Shown: positions 17,326-26,078, counted from the stretch's first letter. The stretch is DNA of 64,000 nucleotides from Ruminococcus gauvreauii (GCF_025151995.1 NZ_CP102290.1:2046001-2110000); one strand, 5' to 3'. Numbers and translations: made by a program. Notes: generated from the letters alone by a model not told the origin.

Positions 17326-20300
17326 ATGAAATTTAAAAGAATGTTTAGGAAGGCCGCAGCTATGCTGCTTGCCATGGTCACAGCTTTTTCTGTGATACCG
17401 ATCCAGAATGTATTTGCTGCCACAGGCGATGCGGCGGTGATTACATTTTCTTATACTTATGATTCTAATGGCAATGCGATGCATTACAATTCCGGCGCCG
17501 TCATCAATGGATATACTGCCGGAGGCCAGGGAAAGTATAAATATAGGATGTTTGTTGACGGCGATACTGGCTTTTGTATCCAGCCCGGTGTTCCGTTGCA
17601 TACAGGGGACACCCTGAAAGAGGCATCGTCAAAAACATGGGATGCCCTTTCCAATGCCCAACAGAAAGCAGTCGGAATGGCGCTTCTGTATGGGTACCAG
17701 GGAAACAGGGGCAATCTTTCCGGTAGTGATGATGAGAAATGGCTTGCTACACAGACGTTGGTATGGGAGTTCGTTACGGGATGCCGTGAAGCCACAGGTT
17801 CCTACAAACAGACCAGCTCCACGGTGTACAACCTTCATTTTGGATCCAATTATCCCAACAGTGGTGCAAGGGCGGCTTATGACCAAATTGTATCCCTACT
17901 GACAAAACATAACACGATTCCAAGTTTTATGTCAGGCTCAACAAACGGGGTGACGAAGGAATTAAAATATTCTAACGGGAAATATACGTTAACATTAACG
18001 GACAGTAACGGTGTGTTAAGCGATTACAACTTTTCTTCGTCTAATTCTTCCGTAAAAATATCCAAGTCCGGGAATCAGCTGGAGATTACCTCGGCACAGG
18101 CATTTAAGGGCAGCGTCCGCATTTCGGCAACCAGAAACAATGTGCCGTCAGTAAGCGAAAGTGCGAAATTGATTGCTTATGGAGACGATGCTCTTCAGGA
18201 TGTTGTGACCGGTGTGGAGAAGGCCAATCCGGTAAATGCCTATCTGAATGTGGAAACACCTGTTGGAACGATGAGCTTGAAAAAGACCTCGGAAGACGGA
18301 GTCGTGGGCGGCATCCAGTTTACCATTACTGGAAATAATTATAATAAGACCGTGACAACACAGGAAGATGGTACCATTACTGTCGAGGGCATGTTCCCAG
18401 GTACTTATACGGTAACTGAGGCTGGTTATGATCGATATGAGCCTCAAAAGAGTCAAACGATTACCATTGTCGGAGGAAAGACGACGACGGTAACGTTCGA
18501 CAATAAACTGAAACGGGGAAAGCTGGAAGTGACAAAAACGTCTGAAGACGGCCTCGTAGAGGGAGTTACCTTCCGGTTATCGGGTACTTCCCTTGCAGGA
18601 CTTGCCGTAGATGAGTATGCAGTCACAGATTCATCTGGTGTAGCCAGGTTTGAAAATGTACTGATCAGTGGTACAGAGCCCTATACACTGGAAGAAACTG
18701 ACACGGCAGTGCGATACGTGATTCCTGCAAACCAGACGGCGCAGATAGAATGGAATAAAGTAACAAAGTGCAGTTTTGAAAACATCCTCAAGAAGTTCCG
18801 TGTGGAAGTGAATAAAAAGGATCGCGTAACAGGCTATGCTCAGGGTGATGCAAGTCTGGCAGGAGCAGTGTATGGTTTGTATCAGGGTGATACATTGGTT
18901 GCTTCATATACAACGGATGCCGAAGGTTCCTTTATCAGTGATTATTTTATCAGTGATTCCGATTGGACGTTGAGAGAAATCAGTCCTTCGGAAGGATATC
19001 TTTTAGACGAGTCCGTTTACACTATCCCTGCAGAACCCGGTAATTTTGAGATAGAGCTGAATCAAATTCCCATAAGTGTTACTGAGCAGGTCATCATGGG
19101 CCGCATCCGTCTGATCAAGCATATTGACAAAGAGCAGGATGATATTGAGAATGTTCAGGAAGCGAAAATAGCAAAGGAAACTGAGGATCCATCTGCTTTG
19201 GGCGGGCAGGCAGCGGAACTACTCATGCTTGCAGCAGAAAGTAGCAGCAATGCCCAGAAGGATGCCGGTAGCAGCGATGCCCGGACTGAGTCTGAAATTG
19301 CAGAAACTGAAGAAAACGGCGGTAATGTAACAGAAGAACCAAAAGATGCTGCAGTAAGCGACGGTGATAGCCAAACGGAACCGGAGACAGAAGCAGTTCC
19401 AGAGGAGCCAGAAACCGAAGCAGTTCCAGAGGAGCCAGAAACCGAAGAGACAGTTCCGTCCGAAACAGAGCCTGAAAAAGATAAATATGAACCCACTCCG
19501 ATTCCAGAAGAGGAAATTGAAGCACCCGGACATGAGGGCATCATTGAACAGCCAGAGGAAGGTGCCAAGTTCCAGATCTATCTTGCCAGTGCAGGCAGCT
19601 TTGACAATGCCCGCGAGGCAGAGCGTGACATCCTGACAACAGACGCAGATGGGTTTACTGTTTCCAAGGATATGCCCTACGGCAGGTACATCGTCCATCA
19701 GATTGAGGGCATGGAAGGTCAGGCATTTGTCCCGGATTTCACTGTGTACATCCATGAAAATGACCAGACGTATTCCTATATTCTGAACAACCTGACCCAG
19801 TCCAGTTTTATCCGTGTGGAAAAACACGATGCAGAAACCGGGAAAATCATCCCTGCCGCCGGCGTTGGGTTTCAGGTGCGCGACCTTTCTACAGGAGAAA
19901 AGATTTCGCAGAATATTTATTATCCGACCCCTGTTGTAATTGATACGTTTTTTACCAATGACGAAGGCTGGCTGATGCTTCCCTGCGAGCTCCCCTACGG
20001 CCGGTATGAGTTGATAGAGGTAGAAACGTGTTACGGTTATGTGCTGAGCAGCGAACCCGTGTCCTTTGAGGTGGATGGAAGCCAGAACGTGGTAGTGGTA
20101 GAAAAACACAACATGCCGCAGAAGGGCAAAATCCATATCACCAAGAGTGGCGAGATTTTTTCCACAGTTCTGGTGGAGGAAAACAAAGGATTTTCTGACC
20201 GCTATACTCCGGTTTATGAAACCTGCGGACTGAAAGGTGCAGTTTATGAAATCCGCGCAGCAGAAGACATTTATACGCCAGATGGTACGCTCCGAGCAGA

Positions 20301-21879
20301 AAAGGGTTCGGTGGTTGATACCATTACAACGGATGACAGTGGGAAAGCATCCAGTACCCTTTTATATTTGGGAAAATATGAAATTTCGGAAGCCCAGTCA
20401 CCGTTTGGAATGGTTCTGAATACAAAATCCCAGTTAGTGGAGCTGGTCTATGCCGGACAGGAAGTCGAAGTGACAGAAACCTCAGCCAGCTTTTATAATG
20501 AACGTCAGAAGGTACTGATCAGCTTGGAAAAAGTGATGGAACAGGATAAGCAGTTCGGTATTGGTATGAACGGTGAAGTTCACAGCGTTATTTTTGGACT
20601 ATATGCAGCGGAGGATATTTCTGCGGCAGATGGAACGGTCATTCCGGCTGATGGGTTAATCGAAATACTGGAGGTTCAGGAGGATGGAACCGCCGCAGCA
20701 CAGACGGATCTGCCGTTTGGTAGTTACTACCTGCGCGAAGACGGTACGGATCCACATTATCTGCCAACCGACAAAAAGTATCCTGTAGTATTTGAGTACG
20801 CCGGGCAGGAAACAGCATTGGTACAGCTTCCGGCTAATGATGGAGCAGCCATTGAAAACACTTTAAAATATGGCTCCATTTCCGGTAAAAAGCTGGATGA
20901 AGACGGCAATGCATTGGCAGGAGCGAAAATTGGTCTGTTTGCGGAGTCAACAAAAGAGTTTGTGGAAAAAAATGCAATTCTGGTGACTACATCTGCTGAA
21001 GATGGCAGCTTCAATTTTGAGAAGGTGCCATACGGATCATGGATCGTGTGTGAAATAGAACAGCCGGCAGGTTTTGTCCTATCTGAGGAGCCCATCCCTG
21101 TTGAAATTAAGAAGGATGGACAGGTTGTCGAATTGGAAATTACTAACAAGTTTATCATGGGTAGTATTCATTTGACAAAATATGATGCAGATTATCCGGA
21201 CCATAAGTTATCAGGCGCCGAGTTTGAGGTTTACCTTGACAGCAATGGCAATAAAAAGCTTGATGATGAAGATGAGCTGCTTGGTACAATGGATGAAACA
21301 GAGCCTGGTGAATATGAAATGGCTGATTTGCGTTTCAATGGCTATCTCGTAAAAGAATCGAAGGCCCCGGAAGGTTTCTATTTGGACGAGGGGGTCTACT
21401 ATGTCAGCATAGATACAGACGGTAAAGTCTATGAGGTGGAGAACGAAGCTGGCAAAGGATTCCTGAACCAGGCCAAAAAAGGCAATCTGAAGATTATCAA
21501 AACATCCAGCGATGGGGTGGTTGAGGGCTTCAGTTTCCATATTGTTGGTGATGACTACGATAAGACGTTCAAGACGGATTCTAGCGGGGAAATTTATATA
21601 GAGGAGCTTCGAATCGGAAAATATACGATCACCGAGGTGGAAGACAGCCTCAGTGCTGGGTACAAGCGTCCTGCACCTGTAGTAGTTGAACTGGTAGCAG
21701 ATGAGACACTGACCGTCAATGTCCATAATGATAAAGTGACGGTTGATGTGCCAAAGACAGGCGATAACTTCAATCCGTGGATTTGGGTTGGCCTGGTTGC
21801 AGCCAGCACCGTTGGACTTGGTGCAAGCATCTTCTGGGCAAAAAAGCGCAGAAAGAAAACGGCAGAGACAGCAGAGTAA
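17326..21879 (+). CDS. Cell-wall-anchored thioester/Cna-B surface adhesin
   Basis: 1517 residues, ATG at 17326 after CAGGAGGA. The signal peptide (1-31) ends near NVFA. Next comes a TQXA-type thioester domain: Cys84 in FCIQPG and Gln143 in ATQTLVW are the two residues that form the internal thioester in this family. Many Cna-B/SpaA-like beta domains follow (repeating E-tag ends such as YTVTEAGY, YEISEAQSP, SWIVCEIEQPAG). An acidic Pro/Glu repeat lies at about 684-715. The C-terminus is VPKTG (1475-1479), a membrane helix and a basic tail: a sortase signal. Likely attaches the cell to partners or host surface. No sortase gene seen nearby. Confidence 0.9.
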   Translation: MKFKRMFRKAAAMLLAMVTAFSVIPIQNVFAATGDAAVITFSYTYDSNGNAMHYNSGAVINGYTAGGQGKYKYRMFVDGDTGFCIQPGVPLHTGDTLKEASSKTWDALSNAQQKAVGMALLYGYQGNRGNLSGSDDEKWLATQTLVWEFVTGCREATGSYKQTSSTVYNLHFGSNYPNSGARAAYDQIVSLLTKHNTIPSFMSGSTNGVTKELKYSNGKYTLTLTDSNGVLSDYNFSSSNSSVKISKSGNQLEITSAQAFKGSVRISATRNNVPSVSESAKLIAYGDDALQDVVTGVEKANPVNAYLNVETPVGTMSLKKTSEDGVVGGIQFTITGNNYNKTVTTQEDGTITVEGMFPGTYTVTEAGYDRYEPQKSQTITIVGGKTTTVTFDNKLKRGKLEVTKTSEDGLVEGVTFRLSGTSLAGLAVDEYAVTDSSGVARFENVLISGTEPYTLEETDTAVRYVIPANQTAQIEWNKVTKCSFENILKKFRVEVNKKDRVTGYAQGDASLAGAVYGLYQGDTLVASYTTDAEGSFISDYFISDSDWTLREISPSEGYLLDESVYTIPAEPGNFEIELNQIPISVTEQVIMGRIRLIKHIDKEQDDIENVQEAKIAKETEDPSALGGQAAELLMLAAESSSNAQKDAGSSDARTESEIAETEENGGNVTEEPKDAAVSDGDSQTEPETEAVPEEPETEAVPEEPETEETVPSETEPEKDKYEPTPIPEEEIEAPGHEGIIEQPEEGAKFQIYLASAGSFDNAREAERDILTTDADGFTVSKDMPYGRYIVHQIEGMEGQAFVPDFTVYIHENDQTYSYILNNLTQSSFIRVEKHDAETGKIIPAAGVGFQVRDLSTGEKISQNIYYPTPVVIDTFFTNDEGWLMLPCELPYGRYELIEVETCYGYVLSSEPVSFEVDGSQNVVVVEKHNMPQKGKIHITKSGEIFSTVLVEENKGFSDRYTPVYETCGLKGAVYEIRAAEDIYTPDGTLRAEKGSVVDTITTDDSGKASSTLLYLGKYEISEAQSPFGMVLNTKSQLVELVYAGQEVEVTETSASFYNERQKVLISLEKVMEQDKQFGIGMNGEVHSVIFGLYAAEDISAADGTVIPADGLIEILEVQEDGTAAAQTDLPFGSYYLREDGTDPHYLPTDKKYPVVFEYAGQETALVQLPANDGAAIENTLKYGSISGKKLDEDGNALAGAKIGLFAESTKEFVEKNAILVTTSAEDGSFNFEKVPYGSWIVCEIEQPAGFVLSEEPIPVEIKKDGQVVELEITNKFIMGSIHLTKYDADYPDHKLSGAEFEVYLDSNGNKKLDDEDELLGTMDETEPGEYEMADLRFNGYLVKESKAPEGFYLDEGVYYVSIDTDGKVYEVENEAGKGFLNQAKKGNLKIIKTSSDGVVEGFSFHIVGDDYDKTFKTDSSGEIYIEELRIGKYTITEVEDSLSAGYKRPAPVVVELVADETLTVNVHNDKVTVDVPKTGDNFNPWIWVGLVAASTVGLGASIFWAKKRRKKTAETAE
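19376..19450 (+). repeat. Tandem repeat coding TEAVPEEPE in the adhesin
   Basis: Two near-identical copies of a unit encoding E-T-E-A-V-P-E-E-P sit in tandem, with a third diverged copy (ETEETVPSE) after them. Such in-frame repeats can change copy number by slippage and alter stalk length. Confidence 0.75.
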
Positions 21880-21904
21880 GAATATGTAAATGAACATAAA
21901 GGAG

Positions 21905-21937
21905 CCGGGCAGGAATTTTCTGCCCGGTTCTGATTTT
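21905..21937 (+). terminator. Hairpin after the adhesin gene
   Basis: CCGGGCAG (21905-21912) pairs perfectly with CTGCCCGG (21920-21927), followed by a moderately T-rich stretch. Probably a terminator or partial attenuator before the next gene. Confidence 0.65.
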
Positions 21938-21951
21938 AGGAGGTAATGACC

Positions 21952-22506
21952 ATGAGAGTAAAATTGTTAAAAGGGATTCTGACAGTCCTCTCTCTCATCT
22001 GTATCCTCTGCATTCCGGTTACGCCGATCTATGCGGAGTCTCAGGGGACAGATGGGACGGAAATGCAGGTCATGGAGCCTGAAAAACTGGAGATTCAGCT
22101 TGGTGCAGACTGGGCTGGAGTAGAGTTTCAGATGAAAACGGACTCCGGAATGTATCCCGGTACCATAGCAGTCGGCGATGACGGTGTTCTGAGAATGGAA
22201 CTGGGCGGCAGCAAATCCTATGTGCTGACCTGTATGAATTCATCCGTATCTGCCCTGGAGGCAACGCAGGCCCCTGCCACAACAGAGGAAGCGCAAAAAG
22301 AGAGCAATGCGGACCAGGACAGCAATGGCTCAAATAGCGAGCAGTATGAAAAAGGCACAGTTGCCGGTATCCCGGTCCTTCATCTGGTTCTATTTGCAGG
22401 CGGCATGGTTTTGGCCGTCGGCAGCCTGGTCGCAATGCGGGTGGTGAAAAAACGCAGGGAAAGCGATGCAGAGTACGAGGATGAGGATGAATATGAGGAT
22501 GATTAG
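21952..22506 (+). CDS. Small secreted or membrane-anchored protein
   Basis: 184 residues. ATG at 21952 is preferred to 21946 because AGGAGG is 8 bases away from it but only 2 from the other. Signal peptide at about 1-28 (VLSLICILCIPVTPIYA), a short ectodomain (LEIQLGADWAGVEFQMKT), a Thr/Glu/Ser-rich linker, one membrane helix (about 140-163: VLHLVLFAGGMVLAVGSLVAM) and a very acidic cytoplasmic tail. Family not recognised. Adjacent to the adhesin, it may help present or anchor it. Confidence 0.6.
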   Translation: MRVKLLKGILTVLSLICILCIPVTPIYAESQGTDGTEMQVMEPEKLEIQLGADWAGVEFQMKTDSGMYPGTIAVGDDGVLRMELGGSKSYVLTCMNSSVSALEATQAPATTEEAQKESNADQDSNGSNSEQYEKGTVAGIPVLHLVLFAGGMVLAVGSLVAMRVVKKRRESDAEYEDEDEYEDD

Positions 22507-22587
22507 TCCCAGACTGAGTCCAAAATGCACGAAAAGCCCTAAAGGAATAATTTTATATAAAAATTAAAATAAATATTCCTATAAGGC

Positions 22588-22616
22588 TTGACACGCAGAT
22601 TTTTGTTTGCTATACT
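22588..22616 (+). promoter_or_regulatory. Strong consensus promoter with overlapping dyad
   Basis: TTGACA (22588-22593), 17-base spacer, TATACT (22611-22616). A large imperfect dyad (AAGCC...AGGAATA at 22534-22549 with TATTCCT...GGCTT at 22574-22589) runs into the -35 box and may be an operator or an upstream terminator. It drives the structured RNA below. Confidence 0.85.
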
Positions 22617-22622
22617 ATAACC

Positions 22623-22866
22623 GTGGCAGGGGCTTGCGTTCAGGCTCTCGGTACGTTTGTGGTATAGCGTCAGACCTGATTCAAGGGAATCAGGGAACCG
22701 TTACGGATTCTGCGCATTGAGCGGATCCACAACAACGCAAGTCAATTGAATATTATGGCCGGAAGGCTGCTTAAATACTTACAGAGTCAATATGCTGGAT
22801 GAGACATTGAAATTCCAGCGCCTTGGCTCTGTATGCTTTTTTGCAGACCTTCCGGCTTTTTCTTTT
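22623..22866 (+). ncRNA. Structured RNA (about 245 nt), possible new leader or riboregulator
   Basis: The strong promoter starts a non-coding, highly paired segment. P1 CTTGCGTT (22633-22640) with AACGCAAG (22734-22741) closes a three-arm junction. One arm is GCT..GTAC/GTAT-AGC (22644-22668). The second is CCTGATTC-AAGG-GAATCAGG (22675-22694). The third is GGATTC(T)GC / GCGGATCC (22705-22728). A long stem then begins GCCGGAAGG-CTGC (22758-22770) and returns at GCAG-A-CCTTCCGGC (22843-22856), followed by TTTTTCTTTT: an intrinsic terminator. The downstream ribosome binding site follows 18 bases later. I cannot match it to a known RNA family. Confidence 0.75.
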
Positions 22867-22886
22867 ATCCAAACGGAGGTAAGACG

Positions 22887-23360
22887 ATGAAAAAACAAAA
22901 AAAGAAAAGAAAGGGATTTCAGGCAGGTTCCATGCGCTGCCCTTATTGCGGCAGCCCGGTAATCTATAGAAGCGCTGATGGGATTTATCATGATAACAGT
23001 AAGAAAACAATGCTTTATGTGTGCAGTCACTATCCGGAATGTGATGCTTATGTAAGGGTCCATGCCGGAACTAATATCCCGGTGGGGAGTCTGGCCAATC
23101 ATGAGCTTCGCACACTAAGGCGGACCGCACATCATTATTTTGACCAGCTGCACCAGTCTGGAATGATGAGCAAACAGGATGCCTATCAGTGGCTGGCGGA
23201 TTTGATCTGTGCACCTTTATCGGAAGCGCACATTGGCTATTTGGGTGAGTATTACTGCAAGCAGGTCATTGAGGAGAGCCGCAGACTGATGGAACGATGG
23301 AAATTCGGAAAGAACAGGCGCCAATTTCGGGCATTAGAAGGGAGAGTGGCAGCTTCATAA
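22887..23360 (+). CDS. DUF3268-type zinc-ribbon protein
   Basis: 157 residues, ATG at 22887 after ACGGAGGTAAG, right behind the structured RNA. Basic N-terminus, then MRCPYCGSPVIYRS and VCSHYPECDAYVRVH: a four-Cys zinc ribbon as in the DUF3268 family. The rest is helical (LRTLRRTAHHYFDQL). Likely binds nucleic acid. Its 3' end overlaps the sigma-like gene by 64 bases. Function in ICEs unknown. Confidence 0.7.
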   Translation: MKKQKKKRKGFQAGSMRCPYCGSPVIYRSADGIYHDNSKKTMLYVCSHYPECDAYVRVHAGTNIPVGSLANHELRTLRRTAHHYFDQLHQSGMMSKQDAYQWLADLICAPLSEAHIGYLGEYYCKQVIEESRRLMERWKFGKNRRQFRALEGRVAAS

Positions 23361-23911
23361 CATTGACAGAGAAAGAACGGGAAAAGGTTGAAAAGAACAT
23401 TGGTCTGATACATAAGGTCATTCAGGATAAGCTGCAGCCTCCTTATCAGGTCGGTATGTATTCCTATGAGGATCTTTATCAGATTGGCTGCATCGGGCTC
23501 TGTAAAGCAGCATCAACAGACAAAGGCGGGACGTTCTCGACCTATGCCTACCGGTTGATTTGGCACCAAATCTGCGACGCCATGATTTATGCAACCAGGC
23601 GGCAGACGAAGGAGACTACCTGTGATGTGACGCCGTACATTGCTGCAGAACAGGAAGTCACAGAGGAACTGTCGGATTTCCGCATGGACATCAATCGGGC
23701 ACTCGAACAGGCAAAGGCCGATGCGCCGTCTTCCACCTGTAAGGGTATAGAAGCCATTTGTATGATGTCAAAAGGATATACAAGCCGCGAGATCGGAGAA
23801 AGAATGAACGCTTCGGCAAAGCTGGTCTGTGCTTGGGTATCCAAGGCGCGGAAATATCTGAAGAGCCGGCCGGAGTTTGCACAGATTGCAGCTGCCTATC
23901 ACCAGGAATGA
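23297..23911 (+). CDS. Sigma-70-like factor
   Basis: Up to 204 residues from ATG at 23297; a TTG at 23363 is an alternative start that would reduce the overlap with the zinc-ribbon gene. The region 2-like segment (YSYEDLYQIGCIGLCKAASTD, TFSTYAYRLIWHQICDAM) and the C-terminal HTH (GYTSREIGERMNASAKLVCAWVSKARKYL) are characteristic. It probably directs RNA polymerase to element promoters or acts as a helper regulator. It is followed by its own terminator. Confidence 0.8.
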   Translation: MEIRKEQAPISGIRRESGSFITLTEKEREKVEKNIGLIHKVIQDKLQPPYQVGMYSYEDLYQIGCIGLCKAASTDKGGTFSTYAYRLIWHQICDAMIYATRRQTKETTCDVTPYIAAEQEVTEELSDFRMDINRALEQAKADAPSSTCKGIEAICMMSKGYTSREIGERMNASAKLVCAWVSKARKYLKSRPEFAQIAAAYHQE

Positions 23912-23927
23912 AGACAGCCAGACATAA

Positions 23928-23979
23928 GGGATGCTGAGAACCTTGAGTGGTTTTTTCGGCATCCCGCTTTTTTTATTTT
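23928..23979 (+). terminator. Intrinsic terminator after the sigma-like gene
   Basis: GGGATGC (23928-23934) pairs with GCATCCC (23959-23965), then a T-rich run. It falls between the sigma-like gene and the signal peptidase gene, so only part of the transcripts would continue. Confidence 0.8.
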
Positions 23980-23990
23980 GGAGGCAAGTT

Positions 23991-24389
23991 ATGAATAGAC
24001 AAAAAAAGAATTTATGGAAATGGGCAATCCCGTTTTTCAGCATAGCCATTACTCTGATTCTATTCAAGGTTGTATTTTTGTTCGGTTATGTGCCTACAGA
24101 ATCTATGGAGCCGACATTGAAAAAAGACAGTTATATCGTAGGAACCCGAATTTACTCCAGACTCGGAGTCGGTGACATCATTATTTTTCATCATGACGGG
24201 AAGCTGCTGGTCAAGCGTATTGCAGCGGAGGAAGGTGAACAGGTAGTGCATAACGGAGCCAGTCTGACAGTACCGGAGAAGAGTTATTATGTCCTTGGAG
24301 ACAATGCGGAGCATTCACTGGATTCGAGGTACTGGGAAGATCCGTTTGTAAGGAATGAAGAAATTGTAGCGAAATTAATCTTCTATTGA
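23991..24389 (+). CDS. lepB: Type I signal peptidase
   Basis: 132 residues, ATG at 23991 after TTGGAGGCAAG. One N-terminal membrane anchor (about 10-30). Box B with the catalytic Ser in VPTESMEPTL, box D with the catalytic Lys in LLVKRIAAEEGE, and box E in YYVLGDNAEHSLDSR. It is shorter than many LepB proteins but complete in its boxes. On the element it may process the adhesin and other exported ICE proteins. Confidence 0.92.
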   Translation: MNRQKKNLWKWAIPFFSIAITLILFKVVFLFGYVPTESMEPTLKKDSYIVGTRIYSRLGVGDIIIFHHDGKLLVKRIAAEEGEQVVHNGASLTVPEKSYYVLGDNAEHSLDSRYWEDPFVRNEEIVAKLIFY

Positions 24390-24446
24390 AATATTGCACC
24401 ACTGATATTTTCTGTAGGAGATATATCGGGCAGACAGGCGGTTAGA

Positions 24447-24552
24447 GCCTTATACTAAGCATAAGGCAGGCAGGAGAATGGAGCAGATGCAACGCATCAG
24501 ATGTAAGACAAGAAGCTGTTCTGGTGGTATTTTACTGCAGGCCTAAATACCA
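24447..24552 (+). other. Intergenic region with three hairpins
   Basis: No gene fits 24,390-24,636. It holds three clean hairpins: GCCTTAT/ATAAGGC (24447-24467), GATGC-AAC-GCATC (24486-24498) and TGGTATTT/AAATACCA (24525-24552). The terminator at 24597 follows. This could be a small RNA or the 3' untranslated end of the lepB transcript. Confidence 0.4.
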
Positions 24553-24596
24553 TTTCCTCTCTATTGAAGATGGGCGTAAATGCCATTCGTAAAAAT

Positions 24597-24638
24597 ACCG
24601 CTGCGGTGAATGTGAGTTCCCTGCAGCGGTGTTTTTTT
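24597..24638 (+). terminator. Terminator facing the minus-strand membrane gene
   Basis: ACCGCTGC (24597-24604) pairs with GCAGCGGT (24623-24630), followed by TTTTTTT. The T-run overlaps the stop of the convergent gene. Confidence 0.85.
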
Positions 24639-25455
24639 ATTCGCCGATGTAATCAATATCTATCCGAAAGCTGCCGGCTTCATAAAACAGGTCAAAAGCA
24701 TAATCTCCAATTTGCAGACTTCCTTCTGTAACAGGGTAGAATTTCTTTTTTTCCGTATCATAAAGCACAGCTTCATCTACCAATTCATTTTCTACCGTAT
24801 TTAAAATATCCTGAATACAGTCATCACAGTATAAGGATTTCATTTTGTGAAAGCTGACAATCCCACGTCCCCGATCCAAAGAAACGGAACTGGTACCCTG
24901 GCTTGGCTGCGCTCTGATGATGAGTTGTGCTTCGTTGATTTCATCATAACCGGAGATCAGCATCATGCCGATTTCTTTCTGTTCGGCTATGCTGTCGGCT
25001 TTATTATAGATATCCAGCCCATATGTTTCGCCGGTATTCAGGAAAACCAGACAGATACGATCCAGATAATCTGACCGTTCCAGACAGCAGCTATCCGCAG
25101 TGTTGGGAATATATGAAAGGAACTCCTTCATATCCCCTCTGTATTGACTGATCACCAAATCATGGCGGATGCTCTGCGCAATTTTGTCATACTCATCTTC
25201 TGTGGCTGTAGCCAGATAGGAGTATATCATATTATAAATTTCCAGCACATCTTCATTGTTCTTGTGTGAGATCCGTATATTGTTGATCCCGGTTGCAAAC
25301 AGGCAGACCGTCAATGTAAGGATGCTGATGATAAATCCACCATAAAGCAGAGAGCGTTTATCATGCTGGCTTAAATGCCATTTTATCATGTTAAATTCAT
25401 CATCCTCCCAATAGTCCAGCCATTTGTTTCTCAGTTTGTTCCAAATATTTTTCAT
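24637..25455 (-). CDS. Single-pass membrane protein of unknown function
   Basis: 272 residues; ATG at 25455 with GGAGGTACGG upstream on this strand. A charged cytoplasmic N-terminus (about 1-37) and one membrane helix (about 38-58: GGFIISILTLTVCLFATGI) precede an extracytoplasmic domain of about 210 residues. The domain has paired Cys (SCCLERSD, LYCDDCIQDIL) and a mixed alpha/beta pattern that recalls sensory ectodomains, but there is no output domain. It is divergent from the XRE gene at 25582 and shares its operator region. Family unrecognised. Confidence 0.65.
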   Translation of the reverse strand: MKNIWNKLRNKWLDYWEDDEFNMIKWHLSQHDKRSLLYGGFIISILTLTVCLFATGINNIRISHKNNEDVLEIYNMIYSYLATATEDEYDKIAQSIRHDLVISQYRGDMKEFLSYIPNTADSCCLERSDYLDRICLVFLNTGETYGLDIYNKADSIAEQKEIGMMLISGYDEINEAQLIIRAQPSQGTSSVSLDRGRGIVSFHKMKSLYCDDCIQDILNTVENELVDEAVLYDTEKKKFYPVTEGSLQIGDYAFDLFYEAGSFRIDIDYIGE

Positions 25456-25474
25456 ATCCGTACCTCCATAAAAC

Positions 25475-25570
25475 TATTGGCTAATATATTATAGTCTATC
25501 AGAATCTATTGTTAACAGCAATCATAATGTAGTCTGATAGTGTATATAATAGTGACTGATAGCTAATAGA
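25475..25570. promoter_or_regulatory. Divergent operator/promoter region
   Basis: The heptamer CTATCAG (25495-25501) recurs as its inverse CTGATAG at 25534-25540 and again at 25556-25562. TATAAT boxes face both ways (25545-25550 on plus; complement of 25488-25493 on minus). This is the picture expected for an XRE repressor that controls itself and its divergent neighbour. Confidence 0.65.
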
Positions 25571-25581
25571 TGGGTGGGATT

Positions 25582-25905
25582 ATGGAAAATAACGGATTAG
25601 AAAAACGTATTAATGCGGTAAGGAAAGACCGTGGCCTGACGGCAGACCGGCTTTCAGAGATGTGCAATATCAATGCGACTTATCTCCGGCAGATTGAGGG
25701 TAACGTGAAAATGCCGAGCTTGTCGGTATTCATAGATATTTGCCGGGCCTTGAAGATTTCGCCGGATTATCTTCTGCAGGATGAATTGCCGGAAAATGAG
25801 ATTAGCAAAATCCGGGAGATAGAAGCACTTTGGAAAGATATTTCTCCCAGTAAACAGACGTTGGTACTTGCCATGATCAAAGCCGCGTTGGAGCATAGTG
25901 AATAG
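25582..25905 (+). CDS. XRE-family transcriptional regulator
   Basis: 107 residues, ATG at 25582 (GGGTGGGA upstream). The N-terminal HTH_3 domain is textbook (RINAVRKDRGLTADRLSEMC, NATYLRQIEGNVKMPSLSVFIDICRALKISPDYLL), followed by a short helical dimerisation tail. Likely repressor acting on the CTATCAG/CTGATAG sites in front of it, which would also control the divergent membrane protein. Confidence 0.9.
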   Translation: MENNGLEKRINAVRKDRGLTADRLSEMCNINATYLRQIEGNVKMPSLSVFIDICRALKISPDYLLQDELPENEISKIREIEALWKDISPSKQTLVLAMIKAALEHSE

Positions 25906-25906
25906 A

Positions 25907-25950
25907 AGGACAGCCAGCCGTCCCCGGCTGACTGTCCTTCTTCTCTTTTT
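25907..25950 (+). terminator. Intrinsic terminator after the XRE gene
   Basis: AAGGACAG (25907-25914) with CTGTCCTT (25933-25940) and an inner AGCCG/CGGCT stem, then a T-rich run. Confidence 0.85.
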
Positions 25951-26029
25951 TGAAAATTTGTATTTGGTTTAGTGAAAACGCATTATTGCAATGCCCCAAA
26001 TAGGATTTACATATGAAAAAATAGAAAAT

Positions 26030-26078
26030 GGAGCACGCAGGGATTCGCCACCACGCTTGCTCCGTTTTTTATTTTTCA
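26030..26078 (+). terminator. Second hairpin terminator in the 25906-26224 gap
   Basis: GGAGCA (26030-26035) pairs with TGCTCC (26058-26063), followed by TTTTTT. Apart from the two terminators I see no gene in 25,906-26,224. Confidence 0.7.

Noticed and set aside
19155..20136. Long minus-strand open frames opposite the adhesin gene
   Set aside because: They mirror the low-complexity Glu/Pro coding repeat, have no ribosome binding site and no recognisable product.
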